DNA of 64,000 bases from Erythrobacter donghaensis (lineage in GTDB: Bacteria; Pseudomonadota; Alphaproteobacteria; Sphingomonadales; Sphingomonadaceae): the NCBI RefSeq assembly GCF_002155425.1, contig NZ_MUYG01000004.1:34574-98573 (forward strand), written 5' to 3'. Positions within the stretch are counted from its first letter, which is position 1. Every line of letters starts with the position of its first letter. The notes below the pieces were generated by a model that worked only from the letters and a program-made list of their open reading frames with translations, did not search any database and was not told the origin of the DNA. Shown here in pieces: positions 49,703 to 58,842 of the stretch. A program made the translations under genes and the position numbers.

Positions 49703-50469
49703 CTGATAAAGACCTCGCTCTCGCCCTGCGCCTTGCCGATACCGCCGGAGCCGCCATCCGCCCGCTGTTCCGCGGGGCATGGAGCGAGGAGCGCAAGGCC
49801 GACCGCTCCTACGTCACCGAAGCCGACCGCGCCGCCGAGGCCGCGATGCGCAGGCTGATCGAGGCCGAGTTTCCGCGCGACGGGATCATCGGCGAGGAAT
49901 ACGGCACCCGCAACGAGGGCGCGGGGCGGCAATGGGTGCTCGATCCGATCGACGGCACCACCAGCTTCATCGCCGGCCGCCCGATCTTCGGCACGCTGAT
50001 CGCACTGCTTCAGGACGGCTGGCCGGTGCTCGGGATCATCGACCAGCCGATCGCGGGCGAGCGCTGGGTCGGCCGCATCGGCCAGCCGACGCTGTTCAAC
50101 GGCAAGCCCGCCGCTTGCCGGCCGCTGAAAGACCTTGCCGACGCGGTTCTCGCCACGACCAGCCCGCATCTCTTCACCAACGAAGAAGCCGACGCCTTCA
50201 TGTCGGTCGCCAAGAGCGTGGCGGAGCGCAAGATCATCTATGGCGGGGACTGCTACAACTACGGCCTCGTCGCCAGTGGGCACATCGACGTGGTGATCGA
50301 GGCGGGGCTCAAGCTCCACGATTACGCGGCGCTGGTGCCGGTGGTCGAGGGCGCAGGCGGCATGATGGCCGACTGGCAAGGCAACCCCCTCGACGCCGGC
50401 AGCGACGGCACGGTAATCGCCCTGGGCGACCCGGCGCGGCTGGAAGACGTCCTCGAAGCGATGGGTTAA
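49699..50469 (+). CDS. hisN: Inositol-monophosphatase-family phosphatase, HisN-like
   Basis: 256 residues from ATG 49699 (ATGA overlap with the upstream stop). Metal-dependent sugar-phosphatase fold with the three signature sites: GIIGEEYGTR (metal Glu), VLDPIDGTTSF (metal Asp pair) and KLHDYAALVPVVEGAGG near the C-terminus. The GDCYNYGLVASGHIDVVIEA segment is characteristic of the histidinol-phosphatase branch, which supplies the missing step of histidine synthesis in many alphaproteobacteria. Coupling to prs, source of the PRPP substrate of that pathway, supports HisN; inositol monophosphatase activity cannot be excluded. Terminator at 50496-50552. Confidence 0.85.
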   Translation: MTDKDLALALRLADTAGAAIRPLFRGAWSEERKADRSYVTEADRAAEAAMRRLIEAEFPRDGIIGEEYGTRNEGAGRQWVLDPIDGTTSFIAGRPIFGTLIALLQDGWPVLGIIDQPIAGERWVGRIGQPTLFNGKPAACRPLKDLADAVLATTSPHLFTNEEADAFMSVAKSVAERKIIYGGDCYNYGLVASGHIDVVIEAGLKLHDYAALVPVVEGAGGMMADWQGNPLDAGSDGTVIALGDPARLEDVLEAMG

Positions 50470-50495
50470 GCAACCCCGGCGCGAAGGCCGAAGCT

Positions 50496-50552
50496 AAGGG
50501 ATTCCCCGCCGGTTTTTGGTGTTTTGGTGCCAGAAGGGGCATCCCTTTTTTA
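50496..50552 (+). terminator. Intrinsic terminator of the prs-hisN operon
   Basis: AAGGGATTCCCC (50496-50507) pairs with GGGGCATCCCTT (50536-50547, one mismatch) across a 28-base loop, followed by TTTT. Confidence 0.7.
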
Positions 50553-50949
50553 CGTTCAACCAGCTGATGTATAGATCATAAAGATTTGGAAGAAGGCGCT
50601 TGCCCCCATGCTTGCTCCGGGACTTTTCGGCTAGAGCGGTTCGAGTCTCCTCTGTCGAAGAGGGCCATCATGTCGTCTCGGTTAGCCGCGCAAGGTTGAC
50701 CTTGCCATCATCCAAAGCTTTGGCAAGCAACGAGAGGCGACCCCCTTGCAAGCAAGGCCGTGCGTTTCCCAACCCCAGATAGTGCCCAGATTTTGCTCGG
50801 CTCTTTCTGTAGGGAAGCTAGGGTCGTGTAGCGCACTGCAAATCGGCAGCTCTCGACCCAGAGGCGGTCATTCACGGGGCTGAGATCGAACTTCCGGTTC
50901 CGCTACGAGCTGTCATGACGGTTTCGGGATTACGCGAGCATCATGTTCA
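50553..50949. other. 397-bp convergent spacer with several small palindromes
   Basis: No gene seen. Base composition is less GC-rich than the surroundings. Short symmetric elements: CCTCT-GTCGA-AGAGG (50649-50663), CAAGGT-TG-ACCTTG (50691-50704), CCAAAGCTTTGG (50712-50723), and CTTGCCA/TGGCAAG (50701-50727) that would compete with the previous one. It could be a decayed gene or a structured RNA; a tRNA was looked for and not found. Confidence 0.4.
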
Positions 50950-51621
50950 TCACTTCAGCTGGTCGTTTTGAAGATTGTCAGCTTCAGGCCAAAAACTTTG
51001 CAAGCCCGTGTCTGCTGTCCGTGCCGCAGTCCAACTCTCATCATCTGGCTTTGGGCGGACATCATCGCTCGAGGGAGCGAGGACATCCATCAATGCCAAT
51101 GACTGGCGGGCCGCAGCTTCGCGCTCCAGTCGAGAGAAAAATGCGCCATGCTGGACCGGATCGAGGTTCGGCACATCGACATTCCCCGTAGCGCCTGCCG
51201 CGCTGCTCCTCGTTCCGAAGTTCGCTCGCACGCTGGCCCCTTCGAGGCGTTTCTCAACCCACACCTGCGCTCTCTTGGTTTCCCGGGCGACGACCATTCC
51301 GCGGAAATCGAGCCTTACCTTGTCGTGACCGGAAGCCTCAGCAATGATGAGGCCGGTATCGAGATCTGCACTTTGGATCCGGAAACCCTCATCCATCAGA
51401 ACCGCCATTACAGCGCCAAAAGCAGCGTCCTTTGCAATCGGCAAAGTTCGGGTCTGCATGCTCCTGAGTTCGAATGGCTCAAGTGTGGGCTGGGCCGCAG
51501 TCGGCACCAAGTTGCCGGATAGCGCACCGATGGCAGGAACCGGCGATATCCCGGCGCAACCTGATAACGTCAGGAGCAGGAGCGAACCCGTAACAAATTT
51601 GATTGGCAAGGTCTTTGTCAC
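50950..51621 (-). CDS. Predicted lipoprotein upstream-convergent to hisN, unknown
   Basis: 223 residues if GTG 51621 is the start; this gives the signal TKTLPIKFVTGSLLLLTLSG with the acylated Cys in LSGC, while a start at 51723 would add 34 residues before it. The body has a domain of the type FGAVMAVLMDEGFRIQSADL with DTGLIIAEA, a helix-strand arrangement seen in several small outer-membrane lipoproteins with a BamC-like fold (resemblance only). A hydrophilic C-terminus follows. It lies 98 bp after pal on the same strand and may be co-transcribed with it. Confidence 0.7.
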   Translation of the reverse strand: MTKTLPIKFVTGSLLLLTLSGCAGISPVPAIGALSGNLVPTAAQPTLEPFELRSMQTRTLPIAKDAAFGAVMAVLMDEGFRIQSADLDTGLIIAEASGHDKVRLDFRGMVVARETKRAQVWVEKRLEGASVRANFGTRSSAAGATGNVDVPNLDPVQHGAFFSRLEREAAARQSLALMDVLAPSSDDVRPKPDDESWTAARTADTGLQSFWPEADNLQNDQLK

Positions 51622-51719
51622 AGACGCTGCTGGTTTTCCAAGAAGTCCAAGCTTCGGCTTACCGATGCATGAAAAATGGCGAAGCGTGCCGGACGGCAAT
51701 GGGCGACGGTCCTTGTGCC

Positions 51720-52235
51720 TCAATCGACCGTGACCGTTACCGCCCGGCGATTGCGGGCCCAGGCGCTTTCGTCGCTCCCGAGAGCCACAGGGCGTTCCTT
51801 GCCGTAGCTCACCACTGTCAGGCGCGAAGCGTCGATCCCGAGCGAGACCAGGTAGTTCTTCGCGGCATTGGCGCGGCGTTCACCCAGGGCGAGGTTGTAT
51901 TCACGGGTGCCGCGCTCGTCGGCATGGCCCTCGATCCGCGCCCTCTTGGCCGGATAGCGCGCCAGCCACTGGGCCTGCGCTTGCAGGGCGGCGGCGTCGA
52001 TATTGTCGATGTTGAACCGATCAGTATCGAAGTAGATCGTGTCCGAACCTGCCATCTGCTGGACGAAATCGGCCTGGCTTCCGGGCACGATCGCGGCCGA
52101 TCCGCCGAAGCCGCTCTGCGTTTCATTCATGCTCGCCGGCGGAGGCGGCGGCAGGTCCGCGGGCTTCTTCTTTGCGCACCCGCTTGCGACCAGTGAGAGG
52201 GACAGAGCGATGGCAGAGGCAAGGGCACGGTTCAT
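51720..52235 (-). CDS. pal: Peptidoglycan-associated lipoprotein Pal
   Basis: 171 residues from ATG 52235. Lipoprotein signal (MNRALASAIALSLSLVASGC), a Pro-rich linker (PADLPPPPPAS), then the OmpA-like domain: TIYFDTDRFNIDNIDAAAL, RARIEGHADERGTREYNLAL, GERRANAAKNYLVSLGI, and the closing strand ARNRRAVTVTV. It anchors the outer membrane to peptidoglycan and works with Tol proteins in cell division. tolB is not adjacent here, unlike the usual tolQRAB-pal order. Confidence 0.95.
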   Translation of the reverse strand: MNRALASAIALSLSLVASGCAKKKPADLPPPPPASMNETQSGFGGSAAIVPGSQADFVQQMAGSDTIYFDTDRFNIDNIDAAALQAQAQWLARYPAKRARIEGHADERGTREYNLALGERRANAAKNYLVSLGIDASRLTVVSYGKERPVALGSDESAWARNRRAVTVTVD

Positions 52236-52430
52236 GGCGGTCGGCTCCATTGGGGCTGCGATAGGGACTTAGCGCGATTAACCGGGACAGGGCCGGCCGC
52301 GTTAGTATGTGATTTTGACACGGCGTGCCGCTTGGCCGAAGCATGTGAAAATCCCGTGCTAACCAGATGCCGGGCGGCTTGCTACTGGAGCTAGGTCGGC
52401 CAGCGTAAAGGCGCGGCACGACAGCGATCG

Positions 52431-52486
52431 ATAGCCGGCGGGTCCCCCCCGACTGCAGCCCTGATGCAGCCCGCCGGCTATTTTTC
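52431..52486 (+). terminator. Plus-strand intrinsic terminator with no obvious upstream gene
   Basis: ATAGCCGGCGGG (52431-52442) and CCCGCCGGCTAT (52470-52481) form a perfect 12-bp stem containing a nested CTGCA/TGCAG stem, and are followed by TTTTT on the plus strand only. Both neighbouring genes run on the minus strand. As a minus-strand structure it has no T-run, though it could still cap the response-regulator mRNA. The sequence between about 52345 and 52485 is therefore a candidate small RNA. Confidence 0.6.
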
Positions 52487-52487
52487 G

Positions 52488-53180
52488 TCAGGTCTCTGGC
52501 CGCATGACGACGTTGAAGCGATAGCCGACCCCCGGCTCGGTGAGGATCAGTTCCGGGTCTGACGGATCGGCCTCCAGCTTGTCGCGCAGCATCGCCATGT
52601 AACTGCGCAGATACTGCCCTTCGACAACCGGACTCGCCCAGCCTGCGATCATCAGCTGGCGCTGGGTCACCACCTGACCGGAATGGCGGGCAAGCAGCTC
52701 GAACAGCGCGAACTCTTTGGGCGAGAGGTGGACGGGTTCACCCATGAGCACAACCTCGCGCCGGGCGATGTCCAGTGTCAGCTCCTCCGAGACATATCGC
52801 ATGGCGGCCGCGCCTGCGATCTCCGCACGCCGCCTCTCGACTACGCGGATGCGGGCGAGAAGCTCGTCGATGCTGAAAGGCTTGTCGACATAGTCATCCG
52901 CGCCTTCATCAAGCGCACGAACCTTGTCACGTTCAAGATGGCGGGCGGAGATAACGATCAGACCGGCGCCCGCGATCTGCTTGATCGGATGGATGAGGTC
53001 GCAGCCGTCCGTATCCGGCAGGCCAAGATCGAGGAGAACAAGATCCAGCGACTCAGAGCCGATGGCAGCGAGTGCCTGAGCCCCGTCATGGGCCGCAAAC
53101 ACATCGTGGCCGGCTGACACGAGCACTGGCCGCAGCGTGTCGATGATCGGCTCCTCGTCGTCGACAATCAGGATGCGCAT
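52488..53180 (-). CDS. OmpR/PhoB-family response regulator, KdpE-like
   Basis: 230 residues. Receiver domain starts MRILIVDDEEPIIDTLRPVL with phospho-acceptor Asp51 (LVLLDLGLPD) and Lys100 (DDYVDKPF). The C-terminal winged helix contains LSPKEFALFELLARHSGQVV, then TQRQL, and ends SDPELILTEPGVGYRFNVV. The PEL-I-TEPGVGYR block is typical of KdpE. ATG 53180 overlaps the sensor stop (ATGA). No kdpFABC genes are in the window, so its targets are unknown. Confidence 0.88.
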   Translation of the reverse strand: MRILIVDDEEPIIDTLRPVLVSAGHDVFAAHDGAQALAAIGSESLDLVLLDLGLPDTDGCDLIHPIKQIAGAGLIVISARHLERDKVRALDEGADDYVDKPFSIDELLARIRVVERRRAEIAGAAAMRYVSEELTLDIARREVVLMGEPVHLSPKEFALFELLARHSGQVVTQRQLMIAGWASPVVEGQYLRSYMAMLRDKLEADPSDPELILTEPGVGYRFNVVMRPET

Positions 53181-54658
53181 CAGGCGGCCATGGAAGTGTC
53201 GTCAGAAGCGACCAGCGGCAAGGTCACCACCACGCGGGTGCCGCTCCCGCCATCGAGGGGGGACTCAACCGCGATCGCCCCGTCGAAGGCCTCGATGAAG
53301 CCCTTGGCGATGTAAAGGCCGAGGCCCATGCCCGCCTTGGCTCCGCCGCGCTTGCCCTTGAAGAAGCGGGTGAAGACCTGTTCGCGTTCGTCCCCATGAA
53401 TGCCGGGCCCCCGGTCGGTGATCGCGATTCTCGCCACCGACCCGTCATTGGCGAGGCTGACCGTCACCGGCCCGGCACCGCCGCCGAACTTCTGGGCATT
53501 GTCGATGAGATTGACGAGCGCCTGTTCCAGCATGACGGCATTCGCCTGCGCATAATGCGGCCCCTGCGCGAGCGAGCGCTCGATGGTAACCTGCGGGTGC
53601 ACGGCGCGGGTGTGCTTGATCGCGAGGCCGACGATCTCGGTAAGGTTGACGGTTTCGAGCCCGTCTTGGGCAATACCCACCTGAATCCGGCCGACATCGA
53701 GCAACTCGGCCGTATAGCGATCGAGCCGCGCGCATTGTTCGAGAATGGACGAAAGCAGACGCGCGTTCTCCTCGGGAGGAAGCGAGATCTGCGACGAGCC
53801 CAGCGCTCCGGCAGCAGCCTGAATGACGGTGATCGGTGTGCGCAGGTCATGCGAGACCGAGGACAGCAGCGCGTCCTTCAGCGCTTCGCTGCGCACGCGC
53901 ACCCGGGCCTCGGCTAGCTCCTCGAGCAGGAGGCAGCGTTCGACCGCGAGCGCGAGCATGGCGCTGATCGACTGGAGCTTGGAAGAACCTCGCCGCTCGG
54001 AAAGAGGTTCGCTCAGCCGGAACTTGACGAAACCGAGCGAGCCTCTCGCCCCCTCAAGCTCCACGATGACCGCTTTGCCGCGCGAGATTGCGGTGTCGGC
54101 TTCCTCTCCCACGAGCGGTTTAAGCGTGTCAAATTCGACCTCGCCCGTGGACGGCCGCCAATAGGCCTTTCCACGCGCCAGGAAGATCTCCACCGATGTC
54201 ACGCCCTGCCGCGGAATCACGCCGCGCACTGCGGTTTCGACTTCCTCGACCTTGACCGCCGATTGCAGCCGGTCGCTGACCGTGAGCATGAAAGCGGTCT
54301 CGGACTGCGCTTCGTATGCCTCGCGCGCCGAGTCCTTCAGACGCCCCACCATCAATGCGGCAAGACACGCGGCGACATTGAAAGCGATCAGCGGCACTGC
54401 CTCGTCGGCCGACGTTATGCCGAAACGAAAGGTCGGCTCGCTCAGGAGGAAATTGTACGCAAGCGAGGCACAGATGGCTGCGATCAACGCACTGACGAGG
54501 CCCGACCGGAACGCGATTACGATGACGCCCGTAAGGAAGACGAGAACGGCGGTGATGGGCCGGTCCGCGTTCTGTGCATAGTGAGTGCCGATAAACGCGA
54601 TCAGGAAGATCGACAGGTCGATCGCAACGCGCTGTGCCGGTTGGCTGGTCATTTTCAT
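53180..54658 (-). CDS. Short KdpD-type sensor histidine kinase
   Basis: 492 residues: four membrane segments in the DUF4118 arrangement (about 12-110), a GAF-like region (about 120-240), HisKA with His270 in SSVSHDLRTPITVIQ, and an ATPase domain with the N box LIDNAQKFGGG, DRGPGIHGDE and GMGLGLYIAKGF. Compared with full KdpD it lacks the N-terminal KdpD and Usp domains (about 400 residues) that sense potassium status and bind nucleotides. ATG 54658 follows AAAGGACG. Input signal unknown; it is the partner of the downstream regulator. Confidence 0.9.
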   Translation of the reverse strand: MKMTSQPAQRVAIDLSIFLIAFIGTHYAQNADRPITAVLVFLTGVIVIAFRSGLVSALIAAICASLAYNFLLSEPTFRFGITSADEAVPLIAFNVAACLAALMVGRLKDSAREAYEAQSETAFMLTVSDRLQSAVKVEEVETAVRGVIPRQGVTSVEIFLARGKAYWRPSTGEVEFDTLKPLVGEEADTAISRGKAVIVELEGARGSLGFVKFRLSEPLSERRGSSKLQSISAMLALAVERCLLLEELAEARVRVRSEALKDALLSSVSHDLRTPITVIQAAAGALGSSQISLPPEENARLLSSILEQCARLDRYTAELLDVGRIQVGIAQDGLETVNLTEIVGLAIKHTRAVHPQVTIERSLAQGPHYAQANAVMLEQALVNLIDNAQKFGGGAGPVTVSLANDGSVARIAITDRGPGIHGDEREQVFTRFFKGKRGGAKAGMGLGLYIAKGFIEAFDGAIAVESPLDGGSGTRVVVTLPLVASDDTSMAA

Positions 54659-55159
54659 CGTCCTTTGGGAAGGCCATTCGGAGAAGCTCTAGCGGTCTAG
54701 CGGGGTCAGAGCATCATCGGGATTTTTATGACCGAGGAGCCCGTCCCTGATGCAATGTCCGAAAGCTTCGTCGACGAATCCTGACATCTGATAGGCGTGC
54801 GAGGGATCAGAGCCGTGCTCCGGCCCTGCTTCCTTGCAAAATCCGGCCAGACAGCAAGCTGCCATTCGCGGCCTGAGTTGGGCGGTGTCGGTCGACGACT
54901 CACAGCTGGTCGCTCACCAATATCGCTGGGAGCGACCGTCCCGGCCAGAACCCAAATAAGGAACACCAGAGCTTCAGGTCAGAAAAGCGCCCCACCAAAG
55001 ACGTGAGCCCCATCGATTGGAACGTCAGAAAGCGACCACAAGTGGAAGTGCTGCGTGCTGTGCGGAGGCTGCGCCAAGCCAGCCAAGCACCCGGATCTCG
55101 CCGACTATCAAACCGCGTTAGAGATGATTTCTTAACCATGTTCGGGCCATTGCTCTGCC
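54659..55159. other. 501-bp divergent intergenic region
   Basis: Lies between the sensor gene (minus) and the hybrid kinase (plus). No coding frame stands out. A hairpin GGTCGCTC / GAGCGACC (54908-54915, 54930-54937) is present. Both promoters must be here; I cannot identify them with confidence. Parts look like decayed repeats. Confidence 0.5.
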
Positions 55160-58100
55160 ATGGAAACACTGCCCGTGTCCCCGATGCGAAGACCCCTGAT
55201 GCAGCACGCTCGCGGCTTCATCAGCTTACTGGTGGCGGGGGCGATCTTCGGCGTTCTCGGTTACCTCGGGGTCAATCTGACGCTCGAAACAGGTCGCATC
55301 GCGGCGTTCTGGATCGGGAATGCATTGGTCATCGGCTTCTTGCTGGGGCGGCGACCGGCTTACCAGATGACGATGGTGGCCGTGTGCTTTCTTGCCAACG
55401 TCCTGTCCAATTTCGCCATTGGCGACAAACCGGAGGTCGCGTTCGGCCTCGCCAGCGCGAACCTGCTGGAAATCACGCTCGCCATTTACGTCTTGCAACG
55501 GTTCGTGCTGCGCAGTCAGACGTTCGATACCCTGCTTGATTTCGCCAAGCTGGCTGGCATCAGCGTCTTGATCCCGTTCGGCCCTGCTTTGGTCGCTGCG
55601 ACAGTGTTCGCCAATGTTAGCGGAGCGGACTTTGCGACGACGGTCGTTCAATGGCTTGCAGCACATTGTCTGCCTATCCCGATCTTCGGGTCGATGGTGT
55701 TAATTGTCAGACAAACGATCCAGTCCGATCAACCTTTGGACGGTGCGACAGCCCGCAAGTGGGCAGCGGTACTCGTTGCGGTGGCAATCGCCGTTCCGGC
55801 GATTTTCGTCCAACGCACCTTTCCATTCCTGTTTCTGGCCGCTCCCGTCGTGGTTTTCGCAGCGTTCCAGACAGGGCGGCTGGGAACCACCATTGTCGTT
55901 GCGATCATTGCCGTCGCCGCCACTGCTGCGACCATGCTCGATAGCGGCCCGATCTCCCTCGTCCGGGGCGGGCCGCGCGAGGAAGTGATCGCCTTGCAGG
56001 TCTTCCTTGCCTCTTGCCTTTCGGTCGGTCTTCCGGTGGCCGTGGTGCTCGCCAATCGGGCCAAGATCCGGGCCGAGCTCAAGGAAAGCCGGGATTTCGT
56101 CAACACGATCCTCGATGGCATCGGCGACCTAGTTTTCAGGGTCGATGCCGACTGGCGTTTCACCTACCTCAATCGCCGCTGGGAGGAGCTGACCGGTTAT
56201 CCGAGCGCCCAGTTGCTTGGAGAAACTCCCTTCGAGCGGCTGCTCGACAATTCCGCCTTCGACTTCAAACGGCAGCGGATCGCCATCGAAACCGGCCGCG
56301 CCGACAAGGACAAGCATATTGTCCAGACGCGTACGGTCGATGGCCGCCCGCTCCAGATTGCGATCGGGTTGGAAGCCCAGTTCGACGCGGACGGATCATT
56401 CGTCGGCGCGATCGGAACCGGAACCGACGTCACCGAGAGCATCGCCCGCAGCCACGCGCTCGCGGAAAGTGAAGCGCGCTTCCGCAAGCTGGCCGAAGCT
56501 GCGCCGGTCGGGATCTTCCAGGCTGATGCGCGCGGCAGCATCACCTACGTCAATTCAGTGTGGCTCAATCGCTTCGGCCTCGAACGCGAGGCGATGCTGG
56601 GTGACGGATGGAAATCGGCCCTCGCGACCGGCGAGGAATACGAAGACGATCCGGCCTTCACCGGGTTCCACAAGCCCGGCGACGTCCGGCGCCGTATCAT
56701 CAGGTTCCGCGATCGCGACGGCGAGGATCTCTGGTGCGAAACGGTCAATGCAGCGGAGTTCGACGAAGCGGGCAATATCTCCGGTTATGTCGGCGTTCTG
56801 CACGACATCACCGCGCGCAAACAGGCGCAGGACCAGTTGGCCGAGCGCGAAGCCCAGCTCGCTCTGCTGGCCGACAATGCCACCGACGCCGTGCTTCGGC
56901 TGGATCTGGACGGGACGTGCACCTATGCCTCGCCGTCCGCAGAGCAGATTTTCGGCATCGATCACAGTTTGCTGATTGAACAGCAGTTCATCACCGGATT
57001 TCACCGCGACGATCAGCAACGCGTCCAGAGCGAGTTCGATGCGTTGGCGGCGGGCCAGCGCGATCGGGTGCGCATCGCATTCCGTTCCGAAAGCTTGCTC
57101 CGTCGGGGCACCTTTCACTGGCTCGAAGCCAATTGCGGCCTCGTGCGCGACCCGGAGACCGGCGAGCCCCGAAATATCATCGCGTCGCTGCGCAACATCG
57201 ACGAGACGAAGCGGCTGGAGGCCGCGTTGCTCGAAGCGAAGGAGAGGGCGGAAGCGGCGGTCGAAGCCAAATCGACCTTCCTTGCCAACATGAGCCATGA
57301 AATCCGCACGCCGATGAACGGCGTGATCGGCTTTACCGAGCTTGCGCTTTCAGGCGACCTTGACGAGGAGCAGCGGCAGAATCTCGAAATGATCGCGGAT
57401 TCAGGCCGCGCAATGATGCGCCTTCTCAACGATCTGCTCGATTTCGCGAAGATCGAAGCCGGTCAGATGAGCCTGGCGTCCGAACCGACCGACATCCGTC
57501 ACAAGCTGCAAGGCGCCTTGAGGATCATGGAGCCGGTTGCCGTTCGCAAGGGGCTGGCGCTGCGGATGACGGTCGAGGACGATGTTCCCGAATGGGTGGT
57601 TTCTGACCCGCTGCGTCTGCGCCAGATCATGCTCAACCTCGTCGGCAATGCGCTGAAGTTTACCGAGACGGGATCGGTTTGCGTCCATGTCTCCCACAGC
57701 AAGTCGACACGGCACCTGACGATCGAGGTCATCGACACGGGAATTGGAATTCCGGCCGATCAGATCGACAAGGTGTTCGAAAAGTTCACTCAGGCGGACT
57801 CGAGCATTGCCCGCCGGTTTGGCGGAACCGGACTTGGCTTGCCGATCTGTTCCCAGCTGGCGGGCTTGCTCGGCGGTTCGTTGCGAGCGGAGAGCGAGGT
57901 CGGCGTCGGATCGCGTTTCATTCTCACCCTTCCATCCGTTGAATGCGATGCGCCTCCGAGGGCTGAAGCCCCGACAACGCTGGATGAACCTTCGGGCGCA
58001 GCCCTGTCGCTGCGTGTGCTGGTTGCCGAAGACAACCAAATCAACCAGCAGCTGACCATGGCCATGCTGAGAAAGGCAGGATGCACCGCCTCGCTCGCGG

Positions 58101-58702
58101 AAGACGGTGCGGAGGCCATTGCCATGATCGCCGAGCGCCACGGCACCGGCGAGGCTTTCGATATCGTGTTGATGGACATGCAGATGCCCCATCTCGATGG
58201 CTTGCAAGCGACCCGGAAAATCCGCGCTGCCGGGATCGGGCCTGATACGCTGCCGATCATCGCGCTGACGGCCAATGCCTATCAGGAAGACGTCGATGCG
58301 TGCCGCGATGCGGGGATGCAGGCGCATCTGACAAAGCCGCTGCGGCTGCGTGATCTGCAGGGGGTGCTGCGCTTATGGGCCAGACGGGGAAGCACCGAAG
58401 CGAGCATAGACCCTGCCGACGAAAGCGATGCGCTGGAGACCGATCCGCGGCTTCAGACGCTCTACCGCGAACGCAAGCAGCGCGCGCTGGAGCTCATCGA
58501 CGGATTGCTTGCGCAGCCCGGACTTGAAGGCACGACCATCGCCAAGCTTGCCTCGGAACTGCATCAGATTGCCGGCATCGCCGCCTTTTTCGGACAGGCG
58601 CAGCTTGGCGAGGAAAGCCAGCGGCTGGAGCGGGAGCTGCAAGGCGCCGATGGTGACAAGCTCGACCTGCTGGTCCGCGCAAGAGCGCTGCTCGCCGCCT
58701 GA
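55160..58702 (+). CDS. MASE1-PAS hybrid sensor histidine kinase with receiver and Hpt-like segment
   Basis: 1180 residues from ATG 55160 (later ATGs at codons 9 and 14 are possible). Eight or so membrane segments (about 18-300) fit a MASE1 sensor. Three PAS domains follow (from about 310, 435 and 565; for example LDGIGDLVFRVDADWRFTYL). Then HisKA with His713 (LANMSHEIRTPMNGVIGFTE), HATPase (RRFGGTGLGLPICSQLAG), a receiver with Asp1006 (FDIVLMDMQMPHLDG), and a C-terminal helical segment with His1135 in HQIAGIAAFFGQAQLGEES that looks like an Hpt domain. It can therefore run a complete phosphorelay internally up to the Hpt, which would pass phosphate to a separate receiver such as the one at 62371-62742. 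Confidence 0.92.
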   Translation: METLPVSPMRRPLMQHARGFISLLVAGAIFGVLGYLGVNLTLETGRIAAFWIGNALVIGFLLGRRPAYQMTMVAVCFLANVLSNFAIGDKPEVAFGLASANLLEITLAIYVLQRFVLRSQTFDTLLDFAKLAGISVLIPFGPALVAATVFANVSGADFATTVVQWLAAHCLPIPIFGSMVLIVRQTIQSDQPLDGATARKWAAVLVAVAIAVPAIFVQRTFPFLFLAAPVVVFAAFQTGRLGTTIVVAIIAVAATAATMLDSGPISLVRGGPREEVIALQVFLASCLSVGLPVAVVLANRAKIRAELKESRDFVNTILDGIGDLVFRVDADWRFTYLNRRWEELTGYPSAQLLGETPFERLLDNSAFDFKRQRIAIETGRADKDKHIVQTRTVDGRPLQIAIGLEAQFDADGSFVGAIGTGTDVTESIARSHALAESEARFRKLAEAAPVGIFQADARGSITYVNSVWLNRFGLEREAMLGDGWKSALATGEEYEDDPAFTGFHKPGDVRRRIIRFRDRDGEDLWCETVNAAEFDEAGNISGYVGVLHDITARKQAQDQLAEREAQLALLADNATDAVLRLDLDGTCTYASPSAEQIFGIDHSLLIEQQFITGFHRDDQQRVQSEFDALAAGQRDRVRIAFRSESLLRRGTFHWLEANCGLVRDPETGEPRNIIASLRNIDETKRLEAALLEAKERAEAAVEAKSTFLANMSHEIRTPMNGVIGFTELALSGDLDEEQRQNLEMIADSGRAMMRLLNDLLDFAKIEAGQMSLASEPTDIRHKLQGALRIMEPVAVRKGLALRMTVEDDVPEWVVSDPLRLRQIMLNLVGNALKFTETGSVCVHVSHSKSTRHLTIEVIDTGIGIPADQIDKVFEKFTQADSSIARRFGGTGLGLPICSQLAGLLGGSLRAESEVGVGSRFILTLPSVECDAPPRAEAPTTLDEPSGAALSLRVLVAEDNQINQQLTMAMLRKAGCTASLAEDGAEAIAMIAERHGTGEAFDIVLMDMQMPHLDGLQATRKIRAAGIGPDTLPIIALTANAYQEDVDACRDAGMQAHLTKPLRLRDLQGVLRLWARRGSTEASIDPADESDALETDPRLQTLYRERKQRALELIDGLLAQPGLEGTTIAKLASELHQIAGIAAFFGQAQLGEESQRLERELQGADGDKLDLLVRARALLAA

Positions 58703-58842
58703 TCCTGCCTCCGAGACGACGCCAGCTCCGCTTGCCCGCCGGCAGGTCGCTGTCCCGGATGACTGGTTCTTTCGTCGGCTGCCGCCCGCTCCGGTGATCA
58801 GATCCGCGCTGATTGCTGCTTGTGACGGGCTGTGCAGGCGGC

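Noticed and set aside
50630..50670. GGTTCGAGTCTCC resembling a tRNA T-arm
   Set aside because: The stem does not pair, and no anticodon arm, D-arm or CCA-adjacent acceptor stem can be built around it.
52350..52485. SRP RNA or another standard housekeeping RNA ending at the plus-strand terminator
   Set aside because: The conserved SRP apical motif (GGAAG with AGCAG) and tmRNA or RNase P landmarks are absent. Kept only as an unknown small-RNA candidate.
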